DNA from: Actinospica sp035493475
GTDB taxonomy: Bacteria > Actinomycetota > Actinomycetes > Streptomycetales > Catenulisporaceae
NCBI GenBank assembly: GCA_035493475.1
Contig: DATJIF010000155.1
Span: forward strand, 1 to 64,000
Direction of reading: 5' to 3'
DNA: 64,000 nt
A model generated the notes under the pieces. That model worked only from the letters and a program-made list of their open reading frames with translations, ran no database searches and was not told the origin of the DNA. Positions 42,353 through 51,173 of this stretch are shown one piece after another (the first letter of the stretch is position 1; each line of letters begins with the position of its first letter). Made by a program: the position numbers and the translations under genes.

Positions 42353-43507
42353 CTACACTGATCTGTCCAATAGAAGATTTCGATTCGACCGATCGGGTAC
42401 GGCGCTCAATCGCGAGTGCGCGTCCAGGAACTCCGCGACCGACGCGGACCAGCCGAACTCCTCGGCGCGAGCGCGGGCCCTCGTTCGCCGCTCCGCCTCG
42501 GGCCGGGCGAGCAGATGCCTGACTCCCTCGACGAACGCGTCCCCGGTGGCCGCGACCCCGCCCTCGCCGACGACCTCACTCACGCCGCCCTCGGTGTTGG
42601 CCACGACCGGCGTGCCGCACGCGAGGGACTCCAGCGCGGAGAGGCAGAAGGTTTCCAGCGGTCCGGGCGCCAGCGTGATGTCGGCCGTGGCCAGTAGCGT
42701 GGCGAGCTCAGGGCGGCTGTGTACGAACCCGAGGAACGTCACCGGCAGTCCCGAAGCGAGCGCCCGCTTCTCCATCCGCTCCCGGATCACGCCGCTGCCC
42801 GCCACGACCAGGACCGCGGGCACGCCGCCGTCGTGCAGCAGTTCCAGCGCGTCGAGGGCCCGCTCCGGCTGCTTCTCGGGCGCCAGTCGGCCCGCGTAGA
42901 CCATCAGGACCTCGTCGCGCGCCGCGTACCGGTCGCGCACGTCGAGGCAGTGCCTTGCGGGGGTGAACGTCTCGAGGTCCACGCCGAGCGGGATGCGCAG
43001 CAGGTTGTCGATGCGCAGGCGCTCGAACTCGGCGGCGGCCCACTGCGTGCAGCACACGATCTTGTCGTAGTCCCGCGCCGACCGCCGGTTGCAGTAGTCG
43101 CCGAACGGGACGGCCGTGCGCGCGACCACCTTGGGGAACGTCGCGAACCGGGCGGTCAGGCTCTCGTGCGAGATCATGATCGTCGGGATGCCGCGGCGCC
43201 GCGCCCACGTGCCGGTCCAGCGCAGCGTCGAGCGGTCCGAGACCTCCAGCCGGTCCGGCGCCAGCTCCTCCAGCAGCTTGATCACCGGCGCGCGGCGCAC
43301 CAGCAGCCGCCGGTTGCCGGCCGTCGGCGTGCCCGGCAGCGTGATCACCCGGCCCTGATCGGTCATCACGTCGCTGTGGACGTCGCCGGGCACGATCAGG
43401 ATCGCCTCGTGGCCCGCCATCAGGTATCCGCGGCCGAGCCCGTGCAGCGCCGTGCGCAGCCCGCCGGATTCCGCGGAGACGAAGTTCGCGACCCGCACGA
43501 TCCTCAT
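42353..43507 (-). CDS. GT4-family glycosyltransferase
   Basis: 384 aa from the ATG at 43507. GT-B fold: N-terminal acceptor half starting RVANFVSAESGGLRTALHGLGRGY, then the nucleotide-sugar half with VYAGRLAPEKQPE and the donor motif PGPLETFCLSALESLACGTPVVA (EX7E). This pattern is that of retaining GDP-mannose- or UDP-sugar-dependent transferases such as PimB and SqdX. It is alone between a monooxygenase gene and the reductase on the same strand. A role as SqdX (sulfolipid) can be imagined but it is 20 kb from sqdB. Confidence 0.9.
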   Translation of the reverse strand: MRIVRVANFVSAESGGLRTALHGLGRGYLMAGHEAILIVPGDVHSDVMTDQGRVITLPGTPTAGNRRLLVRRAPVIKLLEELAPDRLEVSDRSTLRWTGTWARRRGIPTIMISHESLTARFATFPKVVARTAVPFGDYCNRRSARDYDKIVCCTQWAAAEFERLRIDNLLRIPLGVDLETFTPARHCLDVRDRYAARDEVLMVYAGRLAPEKQPERALDALELLHDGGVPAVLVVAGSGVIRERMEKRALASGLPVTFLGFVHSRPELATLLATADITLAPGPLETFCLSALESLACGTPVVANTEGGVSEVVGEGGVAATGDAFVEGVRHLLARPEAERRTRARARAEEFGWSASVAEFLDAHSRLSAVPDRSNRNLLLDRSV

Positions 43508-43577
43508 GCCTTGCAGCTCCCTCACCTGTGATCTAGCGAAGCGTCTGCACTGTGACACGGGCAGATGTAGGGAGGGT

Positions 43578-44672
43578 TTACGCCAGGCGAACCCCCGTCG
43601 CGACAGCGTTCTTCGACAGCAGCTCGCGGATCTCGCGCACGGCTTCGCGCCCGGCCCGGTTGGCGCCGACAGTGCTCGCGGACGGGCCGTAGCCGACCAG
43701 GTGCAGGCGCGGTTCGAGGGCGACGCGGGTGCCGTCCATCGTGATGCCGCCGCCGGGAGCACGCAGCCGCAGCGGCGCGAGGTGGTCGAGGGCGGCGCGC
43801 CAGCCGGTGCACCAGAGGATCACGTCCGCCTCCACGGTCCGCCCGTCGTCCCAGGCCACACCCTCCGGCGTGATCCGGTCGAACATCGGCAGCCGGTCGA
43901 GCACGCCGTTGCGCTGCGCCTCCAGCACGGCCCCGGTGACCGGCAGCCCGGTGACGCCGACCACGCTCTGCGGCACGAGCCCGGCGCGGACCCTGCGCTC
44001 GACCATGGCGACGACCTCCCGGCCGTACTCGCGGGTGAACGGCTCGTCGCGGAACACCGGCGGCCGCCGCGTGACCCACGTGGTCGAGGCTCCGGCCTGC
44101 GCGAGCTCCGTGAGCAGCTGGATCGCGGTGATCCCGCCGCCGACCACGACCATGCGCTTCCCGGCGAACTGCCACGGACCGGGGTAGTTCGCGGCGTGCA
44201 GCTGCCGGCCCTGGAAGGTCTCGCGGCCGGGGTAGTAGGGCCAGAACGGCCTGGTCCAGGTGCCGGTCGCGTTGATCACGGCGCGCGCGGCCCAGGTTCC
44301 GGCGTCGCTCTCGACCAGCAGCCGGTCGTCCGGCCCGTAGCGCACGGCCCGCACCGAGACCGGCCGGTGCACGGCGAGCTGGAGCCGCTCCTCGAACCGC
44401 GCGAAGTACCTCGGCACGGCGATCGAGGCGCGTTCCTGCGGGGACGGCGGTTCGAAGGCCATCCCGGGCAGGTCGAAGATGCCGTTCACGGTCTCCATGC
44501 GCAGCGACGGCCAGCGGTGCTGCCAGGCGCCGCCGGGGGCCCGGTCGCCGTCCAGGACCACGTAGCCGTCCTCGGGCCCGAACCCGGCGCGGCGCAGGAA
44601 ATAGGCGCTGGACAGGCCCGCCTGCCCGGCGCCGATCACCACGACGTCGGTCTCGCGCGCATCCTCGTTCAC
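43578..44672 (-). CDS. flavin-containing monooxygenase-like oxidoreductase
   Basis: 364 aa, GTG start. FAD motif VVIGAGQAGLSSAYFLR at the N-terminus, NADPH motif VVVGGGITAIQLLTELAQ in the middle, and the LHLVGYGPSASTVGANRAGR FAD-contact block at the end. Related to the CzcO/FMO group that oxidises N- or S-containing or ketone substrates. Translated upstream codons (to 45269) overlap the phosphatase gene and are not coding. It is divergent from the phosphatase, with a small palindrome between the genes. Confidence 0.9.
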   Translation of the reverse strand: MNEDARETDVVVIGAGQAGLSSAYFLRRAGFGPEDGYVVLDGDRAPGGAWQHRWPSLRMETVNGIFDLPGMAFEPPSPQERASIAVPRYFARFEERLQLAVHRPVSVRAVRYGPDDRLLVESDAGTWAARAVINATGTWTRPFWPYYPGRETFQGRQLHAANYPGPWQFAGKRMVVVGGGITAIQLLTELAQAGASTTWVTRRPPVFRDEPFTREYGREVVAMVERRVRAGLVPQSVVGVTGLPVTGAVLEAQRNGVLDRLPMFDRITPEGVAWDDGRTVEADVILWCTGWRAALDHLAPLRLRAPGGGITMDGTRVALEPRLHLVGYGPSASTVGANRAGREAVREIRELLSKNAVATGVRLA

Positions 44673-44674
44673 GG

Positions 44675-44694
44675 TTACTTGAACAATCAAGAAG
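44675..44694. promoter_or_regulatory. MarR-like palindrome
   Basis: TTACTTGA-ACAA-TCAAGAAG in the gap between the monooxygenase start (44672) and the divergent phosphatase gene. The TTGA/TCAA half-sites resemble MarR-family operators. The match is short and no MarR gene is adjacent. Confidence 0.3.
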
Positions 44695-44776
44695 CCGCGG
44701 TGCTTCCTTCGAACCGTTTCGCAGTGTATTTCGTTAGTCTCTGTGGTGCAGGCAACCCCGAGTCGAGGTGTGACGA

Positions 44777-45850
44777 TTGGGACGGATACCGGTGACGTGG
44801 CTGGTGCGACCCACCCGGCCGAAAGTGCTGCTCGTGCTCCCGTTCTCCGTGATGTTCCTGATCGCGGGGGCGAACGTGGCCACCAACTCGCGGATGGGAC
44901 TGCTCGCGCTCTACTCGCTCGGCCCCGCGTTCGCCTCGGTGGCGGGTTCGGCGCGGCGCGCGGTCGTGGTCGGCGCGACGGCCCTCGGGCTGTGCATGTT
45001 CTCCTCGGTCTACACCGGCGCGGAGGGCACGACGCGGCAGGTCGCGGCGCTGCTCGCGATCGCCGGGACGACCGGGGCCGCGCTGCTGGCCGGGTCGGTG
45101 CGGCGGCGGATCGAGCACGAGCTGTCCGACGTGCGCTCGGTCGCGCAGACCGCCCAGCGGGTGCTGCTGCGCCCGGTGCCGACGCTCGCGGGCCCGATGC
45201 GCATCGCCGTCTCGTACACCTCGGCGGCCGCCGAGGCGCGGATCGGCGGCGACCTGTACGAGGTGGCACCCGCCGGGCAGACCACCCGCGTGATCATCGG
45301 CGACGTGCAGGGCAAGGGTCTCGAGGCGGTCGAGACGGCGGCGCTGGTCGTCGGCGCCTTCCGGGAGGCCGCGCCGGACGAGGCGAAGCTCGCCGAGGTC
45401 GGGCAGCGGCTGGAGCGGGCGCTGGACCGGCGGTTGGAGGGGGAGAAGTTCGTCACCGCCGTGCTGGTCGAGGTCGATGACGAGCACTGCGTCACCCTGC
45501 TGAACTACGGGCACCCGGCCCCGCTGCTGCTCGCCGCCGACGGCACGGTCGAGTTCGCCGAGCCGCCGCAGTACGCGCCGCCGCTCGGCCTGGCCGCGCT
45601 GGGCCCGGACCGGCCGGTCCCGTATACGATCTCGCTGCATCCGGGCGACCAACTGCTGCTCTACACGGACGGGGTCACCGAGGCGCGCGATCGCAGCGGC
45701 ACGTTCTATCCGCTCGCCGAACGCGTCGGCCTGCTGTGCCACCCGGACCCGGAGAAGGCCCTGGAGGCGATGCGCCGCGACCTCGAGACCCACGTGTGCG
45801 GCCGGCTGACCGACGACGCGGCGATGCTGCTGCTGCGCTACCGGGACTAG
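44777..45850 (+). CDS. membrane-anchored SpoIIE-type PP2C phosphatase
   Basis: 357 aa from a TTG; a GTG at 44792 is an alternative start. Three to four membrane segments (about 15-110) lead into a SpoIIE/RsbU-type PP2C domain: EARIGGDLYEVAP, VIIGDVQGKGLEAVETAALVVGAF, LLNYGHPAPLLL and LLLYTDGVTEARD carry the metal-binding Asp residues. Such proteins dephosphorylate anti-anti-sigma factors to control stress or developmental sigma factors. Its TAG stop is part of the CTAG duplicated by the element that follows. Confidence 0.93.
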   Translation: MGRIPVTWLVRPTRPKVLLVLPFSVMFLIAGANVATNSRMGLLALYSLGPAFASVAGSARRAVVVGATALGLCMFSSVYTGAEGTTRQVAALLAIAGTTGAALLAGSVRRRIEHELSDVRSVAQTAQRVLLRPVPTLAGPMRIAVSYTSAAAEARIGGDLYEVAPAGQTTRVIIGDVQGKGLEAVETAALVVGAFREAAPDEAKLAEVGQRLERALDRRLEGEKFVTAVLVEVDDEHCVTLLNYGHPAPLLLAADGTVEFAEPPQYAPPLGLAALGPDRPVPYTISLHPGDQLLLYTDGVTEARDRSGTFYPLAERVGLLCHPDPEKALEAMRRDLETHVCGRLTDDAAMLLLRYRD

Positions 45851-46011
45851 GTCGTGTTTGAGAAGTATCGTCGGGTCCGCGGCGCCTGCCACGCACGCTC
45901 GCGGCGTTGCAGGGACGGTTACAGACGACCGAGTATGCGCCCGCCCCTGCGCCTTGCGAGCGCACGCGTCAGACACCGCGGCCTGATCCGACGCTACTTC
46001 TCAAACACTCC
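45851..46011. mobile_element. MITE-like element, 161 bp, with CTAG target duplication
   Basis: Terminal inverted repeats of 24 bp match at 21 positions (left begins GTCGTGTTTGAGAAGTATCG; right end, read inward, GGAGTGTTTGAGAAGTAGCG). The inner arms are also imperfectly complementary, so nearly the whole element can fold on itself. CTAG occurs directly on both flanks (45847-45850 and 46012-46015), in line with the YTAR target of IS5-family transposases. It has no coding capacity. It sits exactly after the phosphatase stop codon and 23 bp before the next gene. Confidence 0.75.
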
Positions 46012-46034
46012 CTAGGCGCGGATAACCTGGGATC

Positions 46035-46673
46035 ATGAACGAACTCGTGCCGACACCGCTCGGCGACGCCCGCGTCACCCGCTTCCCGGCCGTCGGAAAG
46101 TGCCGCGCGGTCCTGATGCTCGGGCACGGCGCGGGCGGCGGCATCGAGGCGCCGGACCTGCAGGTGCTGGCCGCCGACCTGCCGAAGGGCGGCGTCGAGG
46201 TCGCGCTCGTCGAGCAGCCGTGGCGCGTGGCGGGCAAACGGCTCGGTCCGGCGCCGAAGACGCTGGACGTGGCGTGGCGGGCGGTCATGGAGTGGTGGCA
46301 CGTGAACGCGGCGGACGACGTGCCCGTGTTCGTCGGCGGACGCAGCGCGGGGGCCCGCGTCGCCTGCCGGACCGGCGCGGACACCGGGGCGAGCGGCGTG
46401 CTGGCCCTCGCCTTCCCGCTGCACCCGCCGGGCAAGCCGGAGAGTTCGCGTGCTGACGAGCTGCTGAACAGCGGCCTGCCCACGCTCGTGGTGCAGGGCG
46501 CGACCGACCCCTTCGGCACGGCCGCCGAGTTCCCGGAGCTCCCGCCGAGCCACCGGCTGGTCGCGCTTCCGGCCGGCGACCACGGTTTCGCCGTTCGCAA
46601 GACCCAGACTCCGGTGCTGGACGACATCACGCGCGCGGTCGCGGAATGGATCGACGGCCACGCGAGTCAGTGA
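46035..46673 (+). CDS. alpha/beta hydrolase, KANL3/Tex30-like
   Basis: 212 aa. VLMLGHGAGGGIEAPDLQVLA gives the oxyanion turn, GGRSAGARVA the nucleophile serine (about 110), GATDPFG the acid Asp and GDHGFAV the His. This layout is typical of the small hydrolase family COG3571. The substrate is unknown. The MITE-like element lies 23 bp upstream and may have replaced or displaced its original promoter. Confidence 0.9.
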   Translation: MNELVPTPLGDARVTRFPAVGKCRAVLMLGHGAGGGIEAPDLQVLAADLPKGGVEVALVEQPWRVAGKRLGPAPKTLDVAWRAVMEWWHVNAADDVPVFVGGRSAGARVACRTGADTGASGVLALAFPLHPPGKPESSRADELLNSGLPTLVVQGATDPFGTAAEFPELPPSHRLVALPAGDHGFAVRKTQTPVLDDITRAVAEWIDGHASQ

Positions 46674-46772
46674 TCGAAGTCGGTCGGGGTTCTCCCTCCG
46701 TTCATCGTTGGATGTTGTGATCGTGAGCGCTCCTCATGACCTGGGGATCAGTCCGCGAGAAGGAGAACTCGT

Positions 46773-48416
46773 ATGTTCGACTGTTTCAGTCGGCGCGGTG
46801 CGCTCGGGGTGGCCGCCACGTTCGCGATCGGCGCCTGCGTGGTCGGCGCGACCGGCGGCACGGCGCAGGCGGCCGCGGGCGGGAAGACCGCGCTGATCCC
46901 GGGCGACCTGCTGGTCAGCCGCGTGCACTACACCGGGACCGCCGGCATGATCACGCCCGGCGTCACGGTGCTGCCGACCGGCGCCGTCGCGATCGCCGAC
47001 GGTTCCTTCGCGCACGTGTGGGACAACGTCTCCGTGGACGAGAACTTCGGCGTCACCGCGCCGATCTACCTGGACCAGGTCACCGAGTCCGGCCGGCCGG
47101 TCGACTCGATCGCGGTGCCGACCGGCACGCCGGGCGCGGACAGCCGCGGCCACGACCTGCTGATGGGCAGCTTCTCCTCGAAGTCCGAGCTCGCGCTGAA
47201 CCTCTCGACCGGCGGCGACGCCGTCACGTTCATGGGCTACGTGACCCCGGCGAACACGCTCGACGCCTCCAACGGCAACACCCCCGGCGTCGTCGACCCG
47301 ACGAATCCGGACGCCCAGTCCGTCTACCGCGCCGTCGCCGAGCTCGACCGGAACGGCAAGTTCGAGATCACCGAGACCAACGCGTACAGCGGCGACAACG
47401 GCCGTGCCGCGATCCTCGACGACGCCACCGGCCTGTACTACACCGCCGGGAACTCCAACAACGGCACCGGAACCTCCGTGCCCGGCCTGATCTACGGCAC
47501 CGGCGCGCAGCTCGTCACCCCGGCCGGCGTGCCGGAGCAGGCGCAGACTCCCGGACAGCCGACCCCCGTCGGCGGGTTCAGCGCCACCGAGCTGCCCGGC
47601 GACACCAAGGCGGACAAGCTCGGCAAGGACACGAACTTCGCCAGCGTCACCATGCACGACAACGTCCTGTATTACACCAAGGGCTCCGGCAGCAACGGCG
47701 TCGACACCGTCTACTTCGTGGACACCACCGGCACCGCCTGCCCGAACGGCGTCGGAACCCCCGTCGCCGGAGCGCCCGCACCCACCGCGGCCGACACCTA
47801 CGACGCCGCGACCGGCCAGCCCGCGGACAACATGTGCGTGCTGTCCGGCTTCCCGACCGCGCTCGCCAAGTCGATCAAGACCCCTGACACCGGCGCCGCG
47901 AGCAACACCGCCGACATCGGCGCGATCTGGTTCGCCGATGACACCACGATGTACGTCGCCGACTCGGGCAACGGCACCGACACCTACAGCGACGGCGGCT
48001 ACACCGCCGCCGCGGCCCAGAACCTCGCGGGCATCCAGAAGTGGTCGCTGGTCGACGGCTCCTGGACCTACGACTACACGCTGAACGCGGGCCTCGGCCT
48101 CGGCGTCCCGTACACGGTCAAGGGCCTGCCCGCCGGCACCAACTCCGTCACCGGCACGCCGTGGACCCCGGCCGTGGACGGCATCCGCAACTTCACCGGC
48201 AAGGTCAACTGCGACGGCAGCGTCACCCTCTACGGCGTGACCACCTCGATCGGCGGCGTCTCCGACTACGGCGCCGACCCGAACAAGCTGGTCACCATCA
48301 CCGACAAGGCCTCCGCCACCACCCTGCCCGCGAACGAGCACTACACCACCCTGCAGACCGCCGCCGCGGGCGACGTGCTGCGCGGCGTCTCGTTCACCCC
48401 CGGCAGCGCGCGCTAG
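46773..48416 (+). CDS. secreted protein of unknown function, probably beta-propeller
   Basis: 547 aa, ATG with GAAGGAG upstream. The N-terminus SRRGALGVAATFAIGACVVGATGGTAQA is a twin-arginine-like signal peptide. The mature part has many short beta strands with D-G turns and repeated patterns such as AAILDDATGLYYTAGNSNNGTG and NVLYYTKGSGSNGVDTVYFVD, suggesting a WD/NHL-like propeller. No catalytic motif is evident. It stands alone between a hydrolase gene and a small hypothetical gene. Confidence 0.8.
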   Translation: MFDCFSRRGALGVAATFAIGACVVGATGGTAQAAAGGKTALIPGDLLVSRVHYTGTAGMITPGVTVLPTGAVAIADGSFAHVWDNVSVDENFGVTAPIYLDQVTESGRPVDSIAVPTGTPGADSRGHDLLMGSFSSKSELALNLSTGGDAVTFMGYVTPANTLDASNGNTPGVVDPTNPDAQSVYRAVAELDRNGKFEITETNAYSGDNGRAAILDDATGLYYTAGNSNNGTGTSVPGLIYGTGAQLVTPAGVPEQAQTPGQPTPVGGFSATELPGDTKADKLGKDTNFASVTMHDNVLYYTKGSGSNGVDTVYFVDTTGTACPNGVGTPVAGAPAPTAADTYDAATGQPADNMCVLSGFPTALAKSIKTPDTGAASNTADIGAIWFADDTTMYVADSGNGTDTYSDGGYTAAAAQNLAGIQKWSLVDGSWTYDYTLNAGLGLGVPYTVKGLPAGTNSVTGTPWTPAVDGIRNFTGKVNCDGSVTLYGVTTSIGGVSDYGADPNKLVTITDKASATTLPANEHYTTLQTAAAGDVLRGVSFTPGSAR

Positions 48417-48464
48417 CCGCACCGGTCAGGATTCGAGAAGCGGCCCGGTTCGCCGGACCGTAGT

Positions 48465-48498
48465 GTGAAGGGCGTCGGGAGATCCGGCGCCCTTTCAC
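48465..48498 (+). terminator. possible hairpin after secreted protein gene
   Basis: GTGAAGGGCG (48465-48474) pairs with CGCCCTTTCAC (48488-48498) with one bulge, 48 bp after the stop. No U-tract; the assignment is tentative. Confidence 0.35.
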
Positions 48499-48519
48499 GC
48501 GACTGCCCCAGGAGGACCC

Positions 48520-48984
48520 ATGCCGTACACCGTGGACTTCGAGAAGGTGTCGACCACCGGCCTGGAGTCCTCGCCGGTCGCGGACGCGCTCGCCGGTCTG
48601 CGCGCGAACGAGGCGCGCTACTTCCGGAACAAGTACGGCCACGTCTTCACCGTCACGCCCGCGGACGAGGACCCGGAGACCCTCGGATGGATCAGCCGCG
48701 TGCTGGCCGAGGAGCGGGACATCGTCATCGGATCGCGTCCGCTCGAGGTCACGTCCTTCGAGGTGGACGGCATTCGGATGGCGTACGTGTTCTACGAGTC
48801 CGGCCTGTCGATCAACGTGATGTACACCGTCGCGGACGGCGGCAAGCGCGCCGTGGGCTTCAAGCTCTCGCAGGGCATGGACGTGCCCGAGGAGCTGGCG
48901 GAACGGTTCAAGTTCGCCCGCCAGCGCTCGAAGCTCGCGGGCGAGATCCGCGGCTCGTTCTTCGTGGTCAAGGGCGAGTACTGA
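48520..48984 (+). CDS. conserved hypothetical protein
   Basis: 154 aa, ATG with AGGAGGA upstream. Soluble, mixed alpha/beta, with no signal peptide. Characteristic stretches are ANEARYFRNKYGHVFTVTPADEDPETLGWI and FKLSQGMDVPEELAERFKFARQ. I do not recognise a named domain. It ends 18 bp before the convergent DUF1963 gene. Confidence 0.82.
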   Translation: MPYTVDFEKVSTTGLESSPVADALAGLRANEARYFRNKYGHVFTVTPADEDPETLGWISRVLAEERDIVIGSRPLEVTSFEVDGIRMAYVFYESGLSINVMYTVADGGKRAVGFKLSQGMDVPEELAERFKFARQRSKLAGEIRGSFFVVKGEY

Positions 48985-49002
48985 GCCGCCCGCGCGTAGG
49001 CC

Positions 49003-49875
49003 CTACTGGCACTGCCAGGTGAACGTGGTCCGCTCGAACCGTCCGGCGGCCAGGTCCTCGCGGCTGATCAGCCAGTACAGCCGGCCCTCGTCGCCCCAGC
49101 CCATCTGGGTGCGCGCGTCGGTGTCGATCTGGATGAGCAGCACGAGCCGGGAGGCGAGCAGCTTGCGCGCGGCCACGTCCTGCTCGTCGTCGCCGGGGTG
49201 GAAGACGGTCGCGCCCTCCGGCTCCACCGACCCCTGGACCGGCAGCGCGTAGCCGCCGACCCGGTGGTGCGGGGAGTGGTCGCGGCGGAACGCGGTCAGC
49301 GCGTCCCAGAAGCCCTGGCCGTCCGGGTCGGTGGTCGGGTAGTCGCAGTAGTCCACCGGGTCGTCCGGGTCGCCGTACGCGGCGATGAGCGCGGCGTTCT
49401 CGTTGTCCGGGATGGTGGCGATCAGCTCGCCGCCGAGGTCGAGGCGCGGGAACGGGTCCACGTCCTCGGGGGCGCTGCGCACGCCGGTCTCGGTGCCCGC
49501 CGGGATGTGCAGCACACGGGTGCCGTTGATGACGCTGTCCGGGTCGTTGTACGCGACCGTGTTCTCGCCGAGGCCGTCGTCGTAGAAGAACAGCAGCGTG
49601 CCGGAGTCCGGGAACGGGATGTCGAGCGCGTCGCCCGGCACCAGCGCGCAGTCGATCGCGGCGACGAACGAGAGCGGACCGTGCCCCTCCCACGTCGGCC
49701 ACGCGACGTCGGCGGGCAGTTCGGGCTCGCCGCCGAGGTAGCCCACGATCTGCTCGCCCGGGTTCGCGGCGCGCAGGTGGAAGGCCGGACGCAGCAGGCC
49801 GATCCAGGTCTCGGCGTCGGCTTCGCTGAAGTACTGCCGTCCGGCGTGGGCCAGCGGCGAGTCAGTCATCTGCAT
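49003..49875 (-). CDS. DUF1963 (YwqG-like) protein
   Basis: 290 aa from the ATG at 49875; a second ATG at 49869 is equally possible. YLGGEPELPADVAWP, PLSFVAAIDCALVPG and GTLLFFYDDG are the core motifs of the DUF1963/YwqG family, and the end RLYWLISREDLAAGRFERTTFTWQC is also typical. The family's biochemical role is unknown; members are often found near toxin or immunity genes, which is not the case here. A longer in-frame stretch upstream is out-of-frame sequence of the next gene. Confidence 0.9.
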   Translation of the reverse strand: MQMTDSPLAHAGRQYFSEADAETWIGLLRPAFHLRAANPGEQIVGYLGGEPELPADVAWPTWEGHGPLSFVAAIDCALVPGDALDIPFPDSGTLLFFYDDGLGENTVAYNDPDSVINGTRVLHIPAGTETGVRSAPEDVDPFPRLDLGGELIATIPDNENAALIAAYGDPDDPVDYCDYPTTDPDGQGFWDALTAFRRDHSPHHRVGGYALPVQGSVEPEGATVFHPGDDEQDVAARKLLASRLVLLIQIDTDARTQMGWGDEGRLYWLISREDLAAGRFERTTFTWQCQ

Positions 49876-49952
49876 GGCGCCGATCCTGCCAGAGCGCGCG
49901 CGGCCCGGACCAGACCCGGCGGCAGGATTGTCCGCCCGCACAAGACTTCTTG

Positions 49953-51155
49953 TCAGGGCCGGGACCGCATGAGCCGCAGCGCGTACGCGGCCGCCGCCAG
50001 TTCCGCGACGCCGTACGGGGTGGCGAGCGAACGGCCGGTCAGATCCTGCAGCCGCCGCAGCCGGTAGCGGACCGTGTTGGGGTGGCAGTAGAGCGCCTCC
50101 GCCGCGCGCTCGGCCGAACCCTCGTGGTCGAGGTACGCGGTGAGCGTGTCGATCAGCATGGTCCGGTCGTCGGCCGGCAGCCCGAGCACCGCGCCCAGCA
50201 CCTCGTCGGCGAAGCGGTGGCCCTCCGCGGGCTCGCTGACCATGAGCGCGGCCAGCGGGCTGGCGTCGAACATCCGCACCTCGGACGTGCCCGGCGGCAG
50301 CGTGCCCAGCGCGGTCCGCGCCAGGTGCAGCGCCCGCGGCGTCTCGGCCAGCGCGCGGTACGGCGGGCTGACCCCGGCCCGGGCCCGCGCGATCCCGCCG
50401 AGCACGGTGAGCAGCGTGTCGAGTTGGTCCGGCTGGAGCGAGACGACGCCGAGCTGGTGAACCGGTGTCAGCCGCCAGCCGGAGACCATGCCGTGCGCCG
50501 CGAGCACGTTCTCCACGTCCGGCAGGCTGGCCTCGGCGAGCCCGCGGGTGTCCGCGGCGACGACCACGAGATGCCCGTCCGACGGCAGCCCCAGCAGCGT
50601 GGCCGCCTCCCACGGCCCGGCCTCGGCGGCGAGGTGGCCGGTCAGCAGCGCCTCCACGAGCGCGGAGCGGCGCTGCTGCTGGGCGAGCAGCAGTTCGGCG
50701 GTCGCGGCGCGGTAGGCCTCGGTGAGCGCGAGCGCGTGCTGATCCGTCAGCCGCAGGATCATGCCCGTCGCGGTGAGCAGCGCCTCGGTCTCGGCGGGAC
50801 CGGCGACGTGTTCGGCCAGGGCGTCCCAGAGCGTGGTGAAGCAGATCCGGTAGCACTGCAGCACCTCGGGCAGCGGCGCGCCCTGCCGGGCCCGGCGCCG
50901 TCCGGTGGCCTCGGCCGCCGCCAGGTCGAGCGGCGTCTCCGGATCCCCGATCGCGGCCACGAAGACCCGCAGGTTGCGCTCGATCGAGCCGCGCAGCTCC
51001 TCGGCCGGCACCACCTGTTCGTCCCGGTAGAACGGGATGCGCTTGACGGTCGCGGTGCACACGTCGTCGATCAGCCGGGGCAGCCGCGTCTCGGCCCACC
51101 GCGCCAGACCGGCCAGTTCGGTGCGCGGAAAAGGCGTGGCAGTCGGATTCGTCAC
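49953..51155 (-). CDS. PucR/CdaR-type transcriptional regulator
   Basis: 400 aa, GTG start at 51155. The C-terminal PucR helix-turn-helix is GSAERAAEALYCHPNTVRYRLRRLQDLTGRSL (about 345-376). The central region (about 185-300) resembles a GGDEF-like sensor fold found in this family. The N-terminal helical part is of the RsbRD_N type (ELRGSIERNLRVFVAAIGDP). Regulators of this class respond to small metabolites. The divergent methyltransferase gene starts 18 bp away and is the likely target. Confidence 0.92.
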   Translation of the reverse strand: MTNPTATPFPRTELAGLARWAETRLPRLIDDVCTATVKRIPFYRDEQVVPAEELRGSIERNLRVFVAAIGDPETPLDLAAAEATGRRRARQGAPLPEVLQCYRICFTTLWDALAEHVAGPAETEALLTATGMILRLTDQHALALTEAYRAATAELLLAQQQRRSALVEALLTGHLAAEAGPWEAATLLGLPSDGHLVVVAADTRGLAEASLPDVENVLAAHGMVSGWRLTPVHQLGVVSLQPDQLDTLLTVLGGIARARAGVSPPYRALAETPRALHLARTALGTLPPGTSEVRMFDASPLAALMVSEPAEGHRFADEVLGAVLGLPADDRTMLIDTLTAYLDHEGSAERAAEALYCHPNTVRYRLRRLQDLTGRSLATPYGVAELAAAAYALRLMRSRP

Positions 51156-51173
51156 GCGCCTATCCTCGCAGCC

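Noticed and set aside
42353..43507. GT4 glycosyltransferase as SqdX partner of SqdB
   Set aside because: It has only the general GT4 motifs, is 20 kb from sqdB and shares no promoter motif with it.
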